Position numbers and translations under genes: made by a program. The notes below the pieces were generated by a model. It saw nothing but the letters and a program-made list of their open reading frames with translations, was not told the origin of the DNA and made no database searches. From Marseilla massiliensis (GTDB lineage Bacteria; Bacteroidota; Bacteroidia; Bacteroidales; Bacteroidaceae), in NCBI RefSeq assembly GCF_016899955.1, contig NZ_JACJJL010000003.1, positions 124,001-188,000 on the forward strand: a DNA stretch of 64,000 nucleotides, read 5' to 3'. Positions 18,846 to 27,539 of this stretch are shown here, one piece after another. Numbering within the stretch: the stretch's first letter is position 1; the number at the start of each line of letters is the position of its first letter.

Positions 18846-19160
18846 ATCTGCAATTTTTATGTTGTTTGCTGTTCTTTATCGTCGTTTTGCCGGGGCAGCA
18901 GCCCCTTGTTTGGCACTCTCAAGTGTAAGGCTTTTTCTTATAATAGCCGATGGCGTGTAACAAACTGTGCATCAGTCTGTTGGTAGACCGCCGTTAGAGC
19001 ATTGCCGAATGGCCTGTTCCAGGCTCCCATACGGCCCGTTTCACGGTCTGTTCCGGCCCGTTTTGCCGCCTTGTTTCACCGTTGCCTTGCCCCCGCTTCG
19101 GTTTTGTACATATTGTTCACACCCGATGTGGCTTCCCGCCAACCATCTTGCCGTGCGCCA
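18846..19160. other. Intergenic region between hisIE and ftsE
   Basis: This is 315 bp without a gene, between two minus-strand genes. Its centre (19001-19080) is copy C of the dispersed repeat. No clear promoter box for ftsE is visible. Confidence 0.55.
19001..19080. repeat. Dispersed palindromic repeat, copy C
   Basis: Contains the family words ATTGCCGAATGGCCTGTTCC, CCATACGGCCCGTTTCAC and CCGGCCCGTTTTGCCG in tandem-like order. The stem is imperfect: ATGGCCTGTT and GGCCCGTTT are in the same sense, so this copy looks like a rearranged cluster of half-elements. It lies just downstream of hisIE. Confidence 0.6.
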
Positions 19161-19775
19161 TCAGTGCTTGTGCCAGTTCGGGTCGTGGCGCACCTGCAAT
19201 TCCTTTGCGAGGTCTTCGATGCGAAGCCCCTTGCTGGTGAGCAACACCGTGAGGTGATAAAGCATGTCTGCCCCTTCGTATATAAGCCTTTCGTTGCTAC
19301 CGTTGACAGCTTCTATCACAGCCTCCAATGCCTCTTCGCCAACCTTTTGGGCCATGCGGTTTATCCCGTCTTTGAAGAGCGACGTAGTGTAGCTGCCCTC
19401 CGGCATTTCTTCGTGCCGCTTCTCGATGAAGTCTTGCAGTGTCGTAAGGAACAGCAAGGGGTTGGCTTCGTTTGCCTCGCCCCAGCACGTGTCGGTGCCC
19501 TTGTGGCACGTGGGGCCGCAGGGGTGGGCCATGACCAGCAGCGTGTCGTTGTCGCAATCAGGGGCAATGCTAACAAGCTCAAGGTAGTTGCCCGACGTCT
19601 CTCCCTTTGTCCACAGGCACTTGCGGCTGCGGCTGTAGAATGTCACCCGGCCGGTCTGTATGGTCTTTTCGTATGCTTCGCGGTTCATGTAGCCAAGCAT
19701 GAGCACTTTCATCGTAGTGGCGTCTTGTATTATGGCGGGCACGAGTCCACCTGATTTGTCGAAGTCTATTTCCAT
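19161..19775 (-). CDS. hisIE: Bifunctional phosphoribosyl-AMP cyclohydrolase / phosphoribosyl-ATP pyrophosphohydrolase
   Basis: This 204-residue fusion carries out the second and third steps of histidine synthesis. Residues 1-105 are the HisI cyclohydrolase: MLGYMNREAYEKT near 26, SRKCLWTKGETSGN near 50 and the metal site HPCGPTCHKG near 83. Residues 107-200 are HisE: LQDFIEKRHEEMPEGSYT and KVGEEALEAVIEAV near 146, with the MazG-like acidic helix. It is the last gene of the purU-hisH-hisA-hisF-hisIE run and starts 10 bp after hisF. Confidence 0.97.
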   Translation of the reverse strand: MEIDFDKSGGLVPAIIQDATTMKVLMLGYMNREAYEKTIQTGRVTFYSRSRKCLWTKGETSGNYLELVSIAPDCDNDTLLVMAHPCGPTCHKGTDTCWGEANEANPLLFLTTLQDFIEKRHEEMPEGSYTTSLFKDGINRMAQKVGEEALEAVIEAVNGSNERLIYEGADMLYHLTVLLTSKGLRIEDLAKELQVRHDPNWHKH

Positions 19776-19785
19776 AATTGCGTTG

Positions 19786-20544
19786 TTATATCCTTACGTT
19801 GATGTTTTCTTCTTTCAAGTATGCCTTCAGTTCCCTTATGTCAATTTCTCCGAAGTGGAACACGCTCGCTGCCAAGGCGGCATCAGCATGGCCAATGGTG
19901 AAGGCGTCGCGGAAATGCTCTTTCTTTCCGGCCCCGCCGCTGGCGATGACAGGTATCGACAGCGTGTCGGCCAGCATGGCCAGTGCCTCGTTGGCATATC
20001 CCTCCTTGACACCGTCGTGGTTCATGCTTGTGAAGAGTATTTCTCCGGCTCCTCGGTCTTGCGCTTCCTTGGCCCACTCGAGCAACTTGCGCTCGGTGCG
20101 CAGTCGGCCGCCGTTGAGGTAGCAGTGCCATTGGCCATCCTCGAGCCTGGCATCGATGGCGCACACGCACACCTGGCTGCCGAATCGCCTGGCGATGTCG
20201 TCTATCAGGCCGGGCGAGCGCAGTGCAGCGCTGTTCACGCTCACCTTGTCTGCCCCGGCGTAAAGCAGTCGCTCGACGTCGGCCAGTTCGTTGATGCCTC
20301 CGCCGACGGTGAACGGTATGTTTATTTCGGCAGCTATCCGGGTAACCGTTTCTGCAAACGTCTTTCTGCCCTCGTGGCTTGCCGTTATGTCAAGGAAGAT
20401 CAGTTCGTCGGCCCCCGCCTTGCTGTATGCCTTGCCAAGCTCCACAGGGTCGCCGGCCTTGCGTAGGTTGACGAAGTTTGTTCCTTTCACCGTCTGCCCG
20501 TCTTTCACGTCGAGGCAGGGTATTATCCGTTTTGCCAGTCCCAT
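19786..20544 (-). CDS. hisF: Imidazole glycerol phosphate synthase cyclase subunit
   Basis: This 252-residue TIM barrel closes the imidazole ring using ammonia from HisH. The start [21 protein letters not shown] carries the catalytic Asp12; the second catalytic Asp is in the C-terminal half near [11 protein letters not shown], and [10 protein letters not shown] near 77 and [11 protein letters not shown] near 98 are phosphate-binding loops. Its start lies inside the end of hisA (22-bp overlap), which suggests translational coupling. Confidence 0.98.
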   Translation of the reverse strand: MGLAKRIIPCLDVKDGQTVKGTNFVNLRKAGDPVELGKAYSKAGADELIFLDITASHEGRKTFAETVTRIAAEINIPFTVGGGINELADVERLLYAGADKVSVNSAALRSPGLIDDIARRFGSQVCVCAIDARLEDGQWHCYLNGGRLRTERKLLEWAKEAQDRGAGEILFTSMNHDGVKEGYANEALAMLADTLSIPVIASGGAGKKEHFRDAFTIGHADAALAASVFHFGEIDIRELKAYLKEENINVRI

Positions 20545-21248
20545 AGATCGTTCAAGTTTATCTTGCCTTCGTATATGGCCTTGCCAAATACTACGGCCGG
20601 TATTCCTTCGTTGTCAAGTTCCTTTATGTCGTCGATGTTCGACACCCCGCCACTTGCTATTAGGTGGAGTGTGGGGTGGGCAGCCATGATTTGCTTGTAC
20701 AGTCCGGTGGCCGGCCCGCATAGCATGCCGTCTTTTGATATCTCGGTGCATAGCACGTTTTTGATGCCGTGGGCCGAATAGAAGTCAAGGTATGGCATGA
20801 GGCCCTGCTTGGTTTCGTCGAGCCATCCGTTCACAGCTATGTTCCCATTGCGCACATCGGCCCCCAGTATCATCTTGTCGGCCCCGAACCGGTCTATCCA
20901 TTCGAGGCATGTGTCAGGCGATGTGACCGTCACCGAACCGACGGTGACCATGCTTGCGCCATTGTCGAATGCCGTTTTTATGTCGTCTTCTGTCTTGATG
21001 CCTCCTCCGAAGTCAATCGTGAGACTGGTCGCGGAGGCAATGGCGTTCAGTGTGCTTGCATTGACGATGTGCTTTGATTTGGCCCCGTCGAGGTCGACCA
21101 CATGCAGCCTTTTGAACCCAATGTCTTCAAACCTCTTGGCAATGCTTGCCGGGTCGTCGCCATATACGGTCTTTTGGTTGTAGTCTCCTTTTGAGAGACG
21201 AACGCATTTCCCGCCGATTATGTCGATTGCTGGTATGAGCTCAATCAT
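20523..21248 (-). CDS. hisA: 1-(5-phosphoribosyl)-5-[(5-phosphoribosylamino)methylideneamino]imidazole-4-carboxamide isomerase
   Basis: This 241-residue TIM-barrel isomerase (ProFAR isomerase) shows [20 protein letters not shown] with catalytic Asp9, [13 protein letters not shown] near 77, [11 protein letters not shown] near 100 and the C-terminal phosphate loop [12 protein letters not shown] near 195. It overlaps hisH by four bases (ATGA) and hisF by 22, so the three cyclase-step genes are tightly coupled. Confidence 0.98.
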   Translation of the reverse strand: MIELIPAIDIIGGKCVRLSKGDYNQKTVYGDDPASIAKRFEDIGFKRLHVVDLDGAKSKHIVNASTLNAIASATSLTIDFGGGIKTEDDIKTAFDNGASMVTVGSVTVTSPDTCLEWIDRFGADKMILGADVRNGNIAVNGWLDETKQGLMPYLDFYSAHGIKNVLCTEISKDGMLCGPATGLYKQIMAAHPTLHLIASGGVSNIDDIKELDNEGIPAVVFGKAIYEGKINLNDLWDWQNG

Positions 21249-21838
21249 AGTTCGAGGAAGTTTTTAAGTATTTTCTCTCCTGTGCTGCCGCTTTTCTCCG
21301 GGTGGAACTGCGTGGCGTAGAAGTTGTCTTTGTTGAGCGCAGCGCTGTAGCTGACAATGTGTTCCGTTGTGGCAATGGTCGATTCGCACACCGGGGCATA
21401 ATAGCTATGCACGAAATAAGCGAATTCTCCGTCGGATATGCCGGCGAAGAGCGGCGACGCAAGGCCGTGCAATGAATTCCATCCCATGGCCGGCACCTTG
21501 TCTTCATGCTTCCGGGGGGCAAACCTGATTACGTCGGCGTCGAATATTCCAAGGCAGTCGGTGCCTCCGCCTTCGTCAGAATGGCGGCACATCAGTTGCT
21601 GGCCAATGCATATCCCGAGCACCGGCTGGCGCAAATTGCGTATCACTTCGTCGAGCCTGCGTTCCTTGAGGTAGCGCATGGCGCCGCTGGCCTCGCCCTG
21701 GCCGGGGAACAACACGCGGTCTGCCTTGGCCAGCAGTTCGGCATTGTCGGTCAGTACGGGGGCTATTCCAAATCTCCTCAGGGTGTTGTCCACTGACTTG
21801 ATGTTGCCTGCGTTGTATTTTACTATGGCTACGTTCAT
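21245..21838 (-). CDS. hisH: Imidazole glycerol phosphate synthase glutamine amidotransferase subunit
   Basis: This 197-residue class I glutaminase supplies ammonia to HisF. The catalytic triad is present: Cys77 in LGICIGQQLM, and His and Glu in TQFHPEKSG near 178. The oxyanion-strand motif FPGQGEASGAM is at 44-54. Its ATG overlaps the purU stop by one base (TGATG), and its own stop overlaps hisA by four. Confidence 0.97.
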   Translation of the reverse strand: MNVAIVKYNAGNIKSVDNTLRRFGIAPVLTDNAELLAKADRVLFPGQGEASGAMRYLKERRLDEVIRNLRQPVLGICIGQQLMCRHSDEGGGTDCLGIFDADVIRFAPRKHEDKVPAMGWNSLHGLASPLFAGISDGEFAYFVHSYYAPVCESTIATTEHIVSYSAALNKDNFYATQFHPEKSGSTGEKILKNFLEL

Positions 21839-22701
21839 CAGCTGAAAATGATTGTCTTGTTCTTGTATGTGAGCACCTTGCGCTCTATATGTTTTGTTAC
21901 TGCGCGTGATAGAACTATCTTTTCAAGGTCGCGGCCTTTCAGCATGAGGCTTTCTGGGGTGTCTTTGTGGGTGATTCTGACCACGTCTTGCTCTATGATG
22001 GGGCCTGCGTCAAGTTCTGTGGTGACGTAATGGCTCGTTGCTCCGATTATCTTTACGCCGCGCTCCCATGCCTGGTGGTATGGCTTTGCCCCGATGAATG
22101 CGGGCAAAAACGAGTGGTGTATGTTTATGATGTGGTTGGGATATTCGTTTATCATCTTCTCGCTGATGATCTGCATGTACCTCGCGAGCACAATGAATGT
22201 GACTTTCTCTTTGCGCAGCAGCTCTATTTCGGCTTGCTCTACCTCGTCTTTGTTTGAGTGGTCTTTGTTTATTGACCACACGTGGAACGGTATGTCGAAT
22301 TGCTCGGCAACATACCTGAGGCTTTCGTGGTTGCTTATTATGCACGGTATGTCGACATTCCATTCGCCGGCATTGTACCGTGCCAGCAGGTCATACAGGC
22401 AGTGGCTCATCTTGCTTACGAAGATAGCCATTCGCGGGCGAACCTCATTGAAGTATAGATTGCATACCATGTTGTATCTCTGGGAGTAGAGTGTGTCGAT
22501 GTATTCCTTTATTTTTTCACGCGGAATAAGGAAAGAGTCCAGTTCCCATTCAATGCGCATGAAGAACATTCCGTCTTGTCTGTCCACGTATTGGTCAAGG
22601 TATACGATGTTACCTTGATTGTCGGTGATGAACTTCGTCAGTTCCGTTATTATGCCTTGCTGATCGGGGCAATGTAGAAGCAAAATAGCCGTTGGTTTCA
22701 T
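21838..22701 (-). CDS. purU: Formyltetrahydrofolate deformylase
   Basis: This 287-residue protein hydrolyses 10-formyl-THF to formate and THF, feeding formate to the PurT-type GAR transformylase or balancing the folate pool. An N-terminal ACT domain (TAILLLHCPDQQGIITELTKFI) is followed by the formyltransferase fold with the catalytic His in IINIHHSFLPAFIGAKPY near 218 and Asp in TTELDAGPIIEQD near 245. The start at 22701 is chosen because further upstream there is only an in-frame TTG. It is the promoter-proximal gene of the histidine run and overlaps hisH by one base, which is not a usual his-operon partner. Confidence 0.95.
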   Translation of the reverse strand: MKPTAILLLHCPDQQGIITELTKFITDNQGNIVYLDQYVDRQDGMFFMRIEWELDSFLIPREKIKEYIDTLYSQRYNMVCNLYFNEVRPRMAIFVSKMSHCLYDLLARYNAGEWNVDIPCIISNHESLRYVAEQFDIPFHVWSINKDHSNKDEVEQAEIELLRKEKVTFIVLARYMQIISEKMINEYPNHIINIHHSFLPAFIGAKPYHQAWERGVKIIGATSHYVTTELDAGPIIEQDVVRITHKDTPESLMLKGRDLEKIVLSRAVTKHIERKVLTYKNKTIIFS

Positions 22702-22742
22702 TTTTGTCTTTGTTGGTTTGCAATTATACTCCAATCAAAGGG

Positions 22743-22750
22743 CAAAGTTA
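22743..22750 (-). promoter_or_regulatory. Candidate -7 box of the purU-his operon
   Basis: Minus-strand TAACTTTG matches TAnnTTTG 42 bp before the purU ATG. No TTTG stands at the -33 distance. Confidence 0.45.
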
Positions 22751-23024
22751 CAAAAATAATTTTATAATTGCATTTTATTTGTGGGAATATTGCACGCTAA
22801 ATGGTTTTTGATGGCAATATGTTATTATTGCATGACGATTTTGTGCAATTCATCATTAAATAGCACTTGTTTCCGAACTTTTTGCCCATGGCGCATCGAC
22901 ACCAGGCCTGCTGGGTGCTCGTTTGTGGGTTGAGCGGCGGCAATGCGTGGCATTTGTGGGTTCGTCATGACTGCCGGTTTGTGTCAAAACCACTATGTCG
23001 AATTGTCCGGCTGTGCAATTTACG

Positions 23025-23060
23025 AACACGGCGGCACAAGAAATGTTGTGCCGCCGTGTT
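23025..23060 (-). terminator. Terminator hairpin of the FHA gene
   Basis: A perfect 15-bp stem (AACACGGCGGCACAA with its complement) and a 6-nt loop lie 29 bp beyond the FHA stop codon. There is no long T-run, which is common in this phylum. Confidence 0.75.
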
Positions 23061-23088
23061 TATGTGTAACTGTGTGAAGGCTGGTGCC

Positions 23089-23622
23089 TTATTGCTCTTT
23101 TTCCTCTGCGCCCTTAAGGATTATGCTTGTTGCACCGATGGTGAAGAGAGTTCCGTCTTCGATTACACGGCGCTCGCGGTCACCAAGTATCTCGTTGTGT
23201 ACAAACGTGCCTGTGTTGCTGGGCCCGTCTCTTAATATATACTTGAGCCTGTTGCGTTTGTCGTAGCTCACGTTAATTACGCAGTGGGTTGTGTCTATGC
23301 TCGGGTCGTTGGTCTCGATGGGAGTGTTGACCTTGCTGCCTTTCATGTATCTTCCAATCACGTTGTCGCCAAGCTTGAGCGGTATTACCTGTTTGTAATG
23401 GAAAACGTTTTCAATTACGATTAAGGCACCTACGTTGTTGTCCTTCAGGTTCTCGTCGACATTCTCCTCCTTCTGCAGGGCGCGCAACTTTGAAACGCCG
23501 ATGCGTATGCTGAACTGCTTGCCGCACTGGGGGCATTCAAATACCAAAGACTGGCCTGTCTCGTATTTTGTTTCATCGAATGTGACGTAATTGTCACATT
23601 TGGGGCACCTTACTCTCTTCAT
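23089..23622 (-). CDS. FHA-domain protein with N-terminal zinc ribbon
   Basis: The protein has 177 residues. The N terminus MKRVRCPKCDNYVTFDE and FECPQCGKQF provide two CxxC pairs (Cys6/9 and Cys30/33), a probable zinc ribbon of the MJ0042 type. Residues 75-165 form a forkhead-associated domain: NVIGRYMKGSK, the Thr/His segment IDTTHCVINV near 110 and DGPSNTGTFVHNEIL near 132. FHA domains bind phosphothreonine, so the protein should report Ser/Thr phosphorylation. It overlaps the upstream SPOR gene by four bases (ATGA). Confidence 0.85.
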   Translation of the reverse strand: MKRVRCPKCDNYVTFDETKYETGQSLVFECPQCGKQFSIRIGVSKLRALQKEENVDENLKDNNVGALIVIENVFHYKQVIPLKLGDNVIGRYMKGSKVNTPIETNDPSIDTTHCVINVSYDKRNRLKYILRDGPSNTGTFVHNEILGDRERRVIEDGTLFTIGATSIILKGAEEKEQ

Positions 23623-24704
23623 CGCTTTTTATAAACCCAAGCCTGTTCGAAATATTTGTTGTTCCTGATGTTGCGCAGTGTGTCGTATGCATCCGACTCG
23701 TTTTGGAAATGGCCATATACAACCCGCACGATGTCATTGTTGATGTAGACGTCTGCATCTTTCCATCCTTCCTTATGAAGCTCGCTAACAAAGGCGTCGG
23801 CATTTCTTTGGGTGATGCGGCTTGCGAGCACTATGCAATAGCGGCCCAAGTCTTTTTGCGGAGCCGTAATGACGGAGTCGGCGGCTTGGTCCATGCGTGC
23901 TTCTGCCTTGGCTTTTGCCTTTGCCGAGTCTACCGACGCTTTCAGCTTGAGCGGTTTGGGCAGGCTGGTGCTGCCGGTGGCGTTTTGTTGCGCGTCGTCG
24001 AGTATGTTTGCCGACATTATGGCCTGCGGAAGGCTTCCAAAATTGGCATGGTTCTGGTAGCTGTTGGATATCGGCGGGGTAATTGCAAAGAATGCGATGA
24101 CGGCCGCGGCGATGGCTACGGCGTTGCGAATCCACGCAACCTTTATTCTTATGACCTTGTCGTCGTCGGCTTCGCCGGTGGCATCGAGGGCATGGCGAGC
24201 CTGGGTGGGAGCTTCCTGCATGGCATCGTTGTTGCCGGCGGGCACGTCGTCTTTGGGCGTAGCGGCGCTGGCGGCCTTGCCCTCGGCTGTCATCTTCATC
24301 TCGAAAGAGCACAAACCGTAGAGCCATGGGGTCAGTACGCCGGCCTCACACGGTTCAAACTCATAGTTGCCATCCTCGTTGAGGGAAATTACGCCGATGT
24401 CGGTAAGCTCGTACGAACCTTCGTTCTGTATGTGTTGCTTGAGCTCGTTGACCTCTTCCTCAATCCTGTTGACGGCTTCCGGGTAGCTTATGTCGTAAGC
24501 CTCGACATACGACTGCGCGAGAAGCGAGTCGTTGAGCTTGAGCTTCGGGTTGAATCCCAGTGTGCTCAATGGCGGTAAAAAAGTATTGTCTGCCTCATCG
24601 TAGCGAGCTTCCACGTGATGAGTCATAAATCCACCTAAGCCGGGCACTATGACACACTCATAGTCCAGCAATAATATCTCGATATGTCTACCTATTTCAA
24701 TCAC
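23619..24704 (-). CDS. HU-CCDC81 and SPOR domain membrane protein
   Basis: The protein has about 361 residues. The N-terminal 130 residues (IGRHIEILLLDYECVIVPGLGGFMTHH, then SYPEAVNRIEEEVNELKQHI and GSYELTDIGVISLNEDGNYEFEP) match the paired HU-like CCDC81 domains seen in Bacteroidetes SPOR proteins. One transmembrane helix (NAVAIAAAVIAFFAITPPI) follows near 200. The C terminus (YCIVLASRITQRNADAFVSELHKEGWKDADVYINNDIVRVVYGHF) is a SPOR domain, which binds denuded glycan strands at division sites. No ATG fits; GTG at 24704 gives the family-like start VIEIGRHIE, and TTG codons further up are the alternative. It is translationally coupled to the FHA gene. Confidence 0.8.
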   Translation of the reverse strand: MIEIGRHIEILLLDYECVIVPGLGGFMTHHVEARYDEADNTFLPPLSTLGFNPKLKLNDSLLAQSYVEAYDISYPEAVNRIEEEVNELKQHIQNEGSYELTDIGVISLNEDGNYEFEPCEAGVLTPWLYGLCSFEMKMTAEGKAASAATPKDDVPAGNNDAMQEAPTQARHALDATGEADDDKVIRIKVAWIRNAVAIAAAVIAFFAITPPISNSYQNHANFGSLPQAIMSANILDDAQQNATGSTSLPKPLKLKASVDSAKAKAKAEARMDQAADSVITAPQKDLGRYCIVLASRITQRNADAFVSELHKEGWKDADVYINNDIVRVVYGHFQNESDAYDTLRNIRNNKYFEQAWVYKKR

Positions 24705-24709
24705 ATCTG

Positions 24710-24717
24710 CAAAATTA
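24710..24717 (-). promoter_or_regulatory. Candidate -7 box of the HU/SPOR gene
   Basis: Minus-strand TAATTTTG lies only five bases before the GTG at 24704, with TTG 20 bp upstream. If used, the transcript would be nearly leaderless. Confidence 0.35.
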
Positions 24718-24802
24718 CTCGTTTTTTGTGATATATACAACAAAATCAGGGATAAAATAGTATAAAATGGGGAAAAGCGTTTTCCATCTCAAATATATTT
24801 AC

Positions 24803-24810
24803 TACATTTG
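24803..24810 (+). promoter_or_regulatory. Candidate -7 box of rfbC-ugd
   Basis: TACATTTG fits TAnnTTTG, 30 bp before the rfbC ATG. A weak TTTTC stands near the -33 distance. Confidence 0.5.
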
Positions 24811-24840
24811 CATCGTATTATTACGGTCAAAGCTTGAACT

Positions 24841-25389
24841 ATGGAATACAAGGAAACAGCAATAAAGGGAGTTTTTATATTGGAGCCAAGGGTGTTTGAA
24901 GATTCTCGCGGCTATTTCTTCGAGGCTTGGAAGGACTCCGACTTCGCCGAGCACGTTGGCAAGGTGAATTTCATACAAGACAACGAGTCAAAATCCTGCT
25001 ACGGCGTATTGCGAGGGTTGCACTATCAGAAAGGTGAGTTCTCGCAGGCAAAGCTGGTCAGGGTAATCAGGGGAAAGGTGCTTGACGTTGCCGTGGATAT
25101 GCGTAAGGGCAGCCCGACGTTCGGCCGGCACGTCATGGTTGAGCTCAGTGAAGAAAACAAGCGCCAGTTTTTCATCCCCCGCGGTTTTGCCCATGGCTTC
25201 TTGGTGATGAGCGACGTGGCTGTATTTACATATAAGGTAGACAATGTTTATGCCCCGGCCCACGAGGCCAGCGTGCGTTACGACGACCCAGACCTGGGCA
25301 TTTCTTGGCCCATCGACATGAAAGACGTAATAATGAGCGACAAGGACAGGGCTGCATCGCTGTTCAAGGATGCAGAGTATTTTGACTGA
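24841..25389 (+). CDS. rfbC: dTDP-4-dehydrorhamnose 3,5-epimerase
   Basis: This 182-residue cupin enzyme isomerises dTDP-4-keto-6-deoxyglucose on the way to dTDP-L-rhamnose. Signatures are EDSRGYFFEAWK near 20, the catalytic His region RGLHYQKGEFSQAKLVRVIRG (split around residue 60), DVAVDMRKGSPTFG near 82 and FIPRGFAHGF near 118. The terminal SVRYDDPDLGISWP is characteristic. The rest of the rhamnose pathway (rfbA, rfbB, rfbD) is not in this window. It is followed 22 bp later by ugd, so the two nucleotide-sugar genes are likely one transcript. Confidence 0.95.
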   Translation: MEYKETAIKGVFILEPRVFEDSRGYFFEAWKDSDFAEHVGKVNFIQDNESKSCYGVLRGLHYQKGEFSQAKLVRVIRGKVLDVAVDMRKGSPTFGRHVMVELSEENKRQFFIPRGFAHGFLVMSDVAVFTYKVDNVYAPAHEASVRYDDPDLGISWPIDMKDVIMSDKDRAASLFKDAEYFD

Positions 25390-25411
25390 TTAAAATAATG
25401 ACGGCATAATT

Positions 25412-26728
25412 ATGAACATTGCTATAGTTGGAACCGGCTATGTCGGCCTGGTGTCCGGGGCCTGCTTTGCTGATACAGGCGCCATCGTGACATGTGTTGA
25501 TGTAAATGCAGACAAGATAAGGGCGTTGCAAAACGGGCAGATTCCCATCTACGAGCCCGGGCTCGACGAACTCGTGCTGAAGAACACCAAGGCCGGCCGG
25601 CTGAAGTTTACTACCGACTTGGCTTCGGTGCTCAATGAGCAGGAAATTGTGTTCTCGGCTGTCGGTACGCCCCCCGACGAAGACGGAAGCGCAGACTTAA
25701 ACTATGTCTTGCAGGTGGCAAAGACCATCGGAGAGAACATGAACAAATACATGGTGGTGGTGACCAAGAGCACCGTGCCCGTTGGGACGGCGAGGAAAGT
25801 GCGCCATGCCATACAGGCGGAGCTTGACAAGCGGGGCGTCTCCGTTGAGTTTGACGTGGCCAGCAACCCCGAGTTCCTGAAGGAGGGCAATGCCATCAAG
25901 GACTTCATGTCGCCCGACCGTGTTGTAGTTGGCGTAGAGAGCGAGCGCGCAAAGAAAATCCTCACCAAGCTTTACAAGCCATTCCTAATAAACAATTTCC
26001 GCGTCATATTCATGGATATCCCTTCGGCCGAGATGACCAAATACGCCGCCAACTCGATGCTGGCCACCCGTATTTCGTTCATGAACGACATTGCCAACCT
26101 GTGCGAGTTGGTGGGAGCCGATGTCAACATGGTTCGCGCGGGCATAGGGGCTGACACGCGCATAGGCCGTAAATTCCTTTATGCAGGTTGCGGATACGGC
26201 GGGTCTTGCTTCCCGAAGGACGTCAAGGCCCTCATAAAGACGGCCGACGGTTACGGTTATTCAATGGAGGTGTTGAAAGCAGTAGAGCGCGTCAACGAAA
26301 AGCAGAAGTTGGTTTTGTTTGACAAACTGCAGAAAGCATACCATGGGCAAGGCCTCGGCGGCAAGACCATAGCCATGTGGGGGCTGGCGTTCAAGCCCGA
26401 AACCGACGACATGCGCGAGAGCACCGCCTTGGTAATGATAAGGAAACTGCTCGATGCCGGGTGCAATATCAGGGCCTACGACCCTGTTGCCATGAATGAG
26501 TGCAGGCGGATAATGGGCGACAAGGTTACATATTGCAAGGATATGTATGACGCCACTTTGGATGCCGATGCCCTGCTTTTGCTCACCGAATGGAAGGAGT
26601 TCAGGTTGCCAGCATGGAAAGTGATAAAGAAGTCTATGGCCCGTCCGCTTGTGATAGACGGCCGTAACATATTTGATTCTGAGGAACTTAGTGAGCTTGG
26701 GATAGAGTATCACTGCATTGGTAAATAA
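25412..26728 (+). CDS. ugd: UDP-glucose 6-dehydrogenase
   Basis: This 438-residue protein oxidises UDP-glucose to UDP-glucuronate with two NAD+, for surface polysaccharide. The Rossmann GTGYVGLVSGACFADTG is at 7-23, TKSTVPVGTARKV near 125, NPEFLKEGNAIKDF near 152, the lysine region MTKYAANSMLATRISFMND near 208 and the catalytic cysteine in GCGYGGSCFPKDVKAL near 260. A sister activity such as GDP-mannose dehydrogenase is less likely from the FLKEGNA and GSCFPKD wording. Confidence 0.96.
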   Translation: MNIAIVGTGYVGLVSGACFADTGAIVTCVDVNADKIRALQNGQIPIYEPGLDELVLKNTKAGRLKFTTDLASVLNEQEIVFSAVGTPPDEDGSADLNYVLQVAKTIGENMNKYMVVVTKSTVPVGTARKVRHAIQAELDKRGVSVEFDVASNPEFLKEGNAIKDFMSPDRVVVGVESERAKKILTKLYKPFLINNFRVIFMDIPSAEMTKYAANSMLATRISFMNDIANLCELVGADVNMVRAGIGADTRIGRKFLYAGCGYGGSCFPKDVKALIKTADGYGYSMEVLKAVERVNEKQKLVLFDKLQKAYHGQGLGGKTIAMWGLAFKPETDDMRESTALVMIRKLLDAGCNIRAYDPVAMNECRRIMGDKVTYCKDMYDATLDADALLLLTEWKEFRLPAWKVIKKSMARPLVIDGRNIFDSEELSELGIEYHCIGK

Positions 26729-26738
26729 ACAATATGCC

Positions 26739-27539
26739 ATGTTAAGGAATGTTGTTGTGGGTTGGGCTTTGGTTTGTGTTCTGATGGTGTCGTGCCGTCA
26801 GGGCGCAAAGTCGCCCGACGCGACGCCTGCCGAAGACAAGGAAGCCAAAGGCTTGCTGCAGGGGATTTGGGTAGATGAGGAGTCGGAGAGCGTGGCTTTC
26901 AAGGTCGAGGGCGACTCTGTGTTTTACCCTGATGACACCAGCATGCCCACTTCGTTCAAGATTGTTGGCGACACACTTATCATGGGGAATCCTCCGTCGC
27001 GTTACCCCATACAGAAGCAGACGGCCAACTCTTTCTGGTTTACCAACCAGGCAGGCGACGTCATCCGCCTGGCCAAAAGCACCGACCCGAATGCCGCATT
27101 GGCCTTTGTGCACGAAAAGCTTAAGGTGATTTCGTTGACCGAGGTGTTGAAGAAAGACACCGTGGTGATGTACGGAGGTGAGCGTTACCATTGTTACATT
27201 GCCATAAACCCAACAAAATACAAGGTAATCAGAAAGACTTACAATGATGACGGCGTCGAGGTCGACAATGTTTATTACGACCAAATCATCCATGTGAGCG
27301 TATATCACGGGGCCGAGCAGCTGTATTCGCGCGATTTCAAGAAGAGCATGTTTGCCCATTTGGTGCCCGAGAGGTTCCTGTCGCAGGCTGTGTTGAGCAA
27401 TATAGACTACAGCAGTGTGGGGTCCGACGGTTTTCATTTCGACGCCACATTGTGCATACCCGATGCTGCCAGTTGCTATCTGCTTGACGCCGTCATCTCG
27501 TTTGATGGCGAGATGCGCATGGAAGTGATAGACTACTGA
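26739..27539 (+). CDS. Lipoprotein, DUF4738-like
   Basis: The protein has 266 residues and starts at the ATG at 26739, just after ugd; an upstream TTG would place extra residues before the signal. MLRNVVVGWALVCVLMVSC is a lipoprotein signal with lipobox LMVSC. The mature part begins with a short beta-rich module (GIWVDEESESVAFKVEGDSVFYPDDT) and a VVMYGGERYHCYIAINPTKYKVIRKTYNDDGV segment. I recall this arrangement from Bacteroidales DUF4738 lipoproteins, but that is from memory. No enzyme motif is seen. Confidence 0.7.
   Translation: MLRNVVVGWALVCVLMVSCRQGAKSPDATPAEDKEAKGLLQGIWVDEESESVAFKVEGDSVFYPDDTSMPTSFKIVGDTLIMGNPPSRYPIQKQTANSFWFTNQAGDVIRLAKSTDPNAALAFVHEKLKVISLTEVLKKDTVVMYGGERYHCYIAINPTKYKVIRKTYNDDGVEVDNVYYDQIIHVSVYHGAEQLYSRDFKKSMFAHLVPERFLSQAVLSNIDYSSVGSDGFHFDATLCIPDAASCYLLDAVISFDGEMRMEVIDY

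Larger units (their letters stand above)
22702..23088. other. Intergenic region between the FHA gene and purU
   Basis: This is 387 bp, both flanking genes on the minus strand. It contains the purU -7 box at 22743-22750, an A/T-rich stretch at about 22755-22865 and the terminator at 23025-23060. Nothing else is recognised. Confidence 0.55.

Noticed and set aside
19002..19754. 250-codon plus-strand open frame across hisIE
   Set aside because: It covers the hisIE gene in antisense and begins in the dispersed repeat.
22702..22734. TTG start for purU
   Set aside because: The ATG at 22701 begins directly with the ACT domain.
23703..24578. 291-codon plus-strand open frame inside the HU/SPOR gene
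   Set aside because: Antisense shadow; the minus-strand protein has HU-like, transmembrane and SPOR parts.
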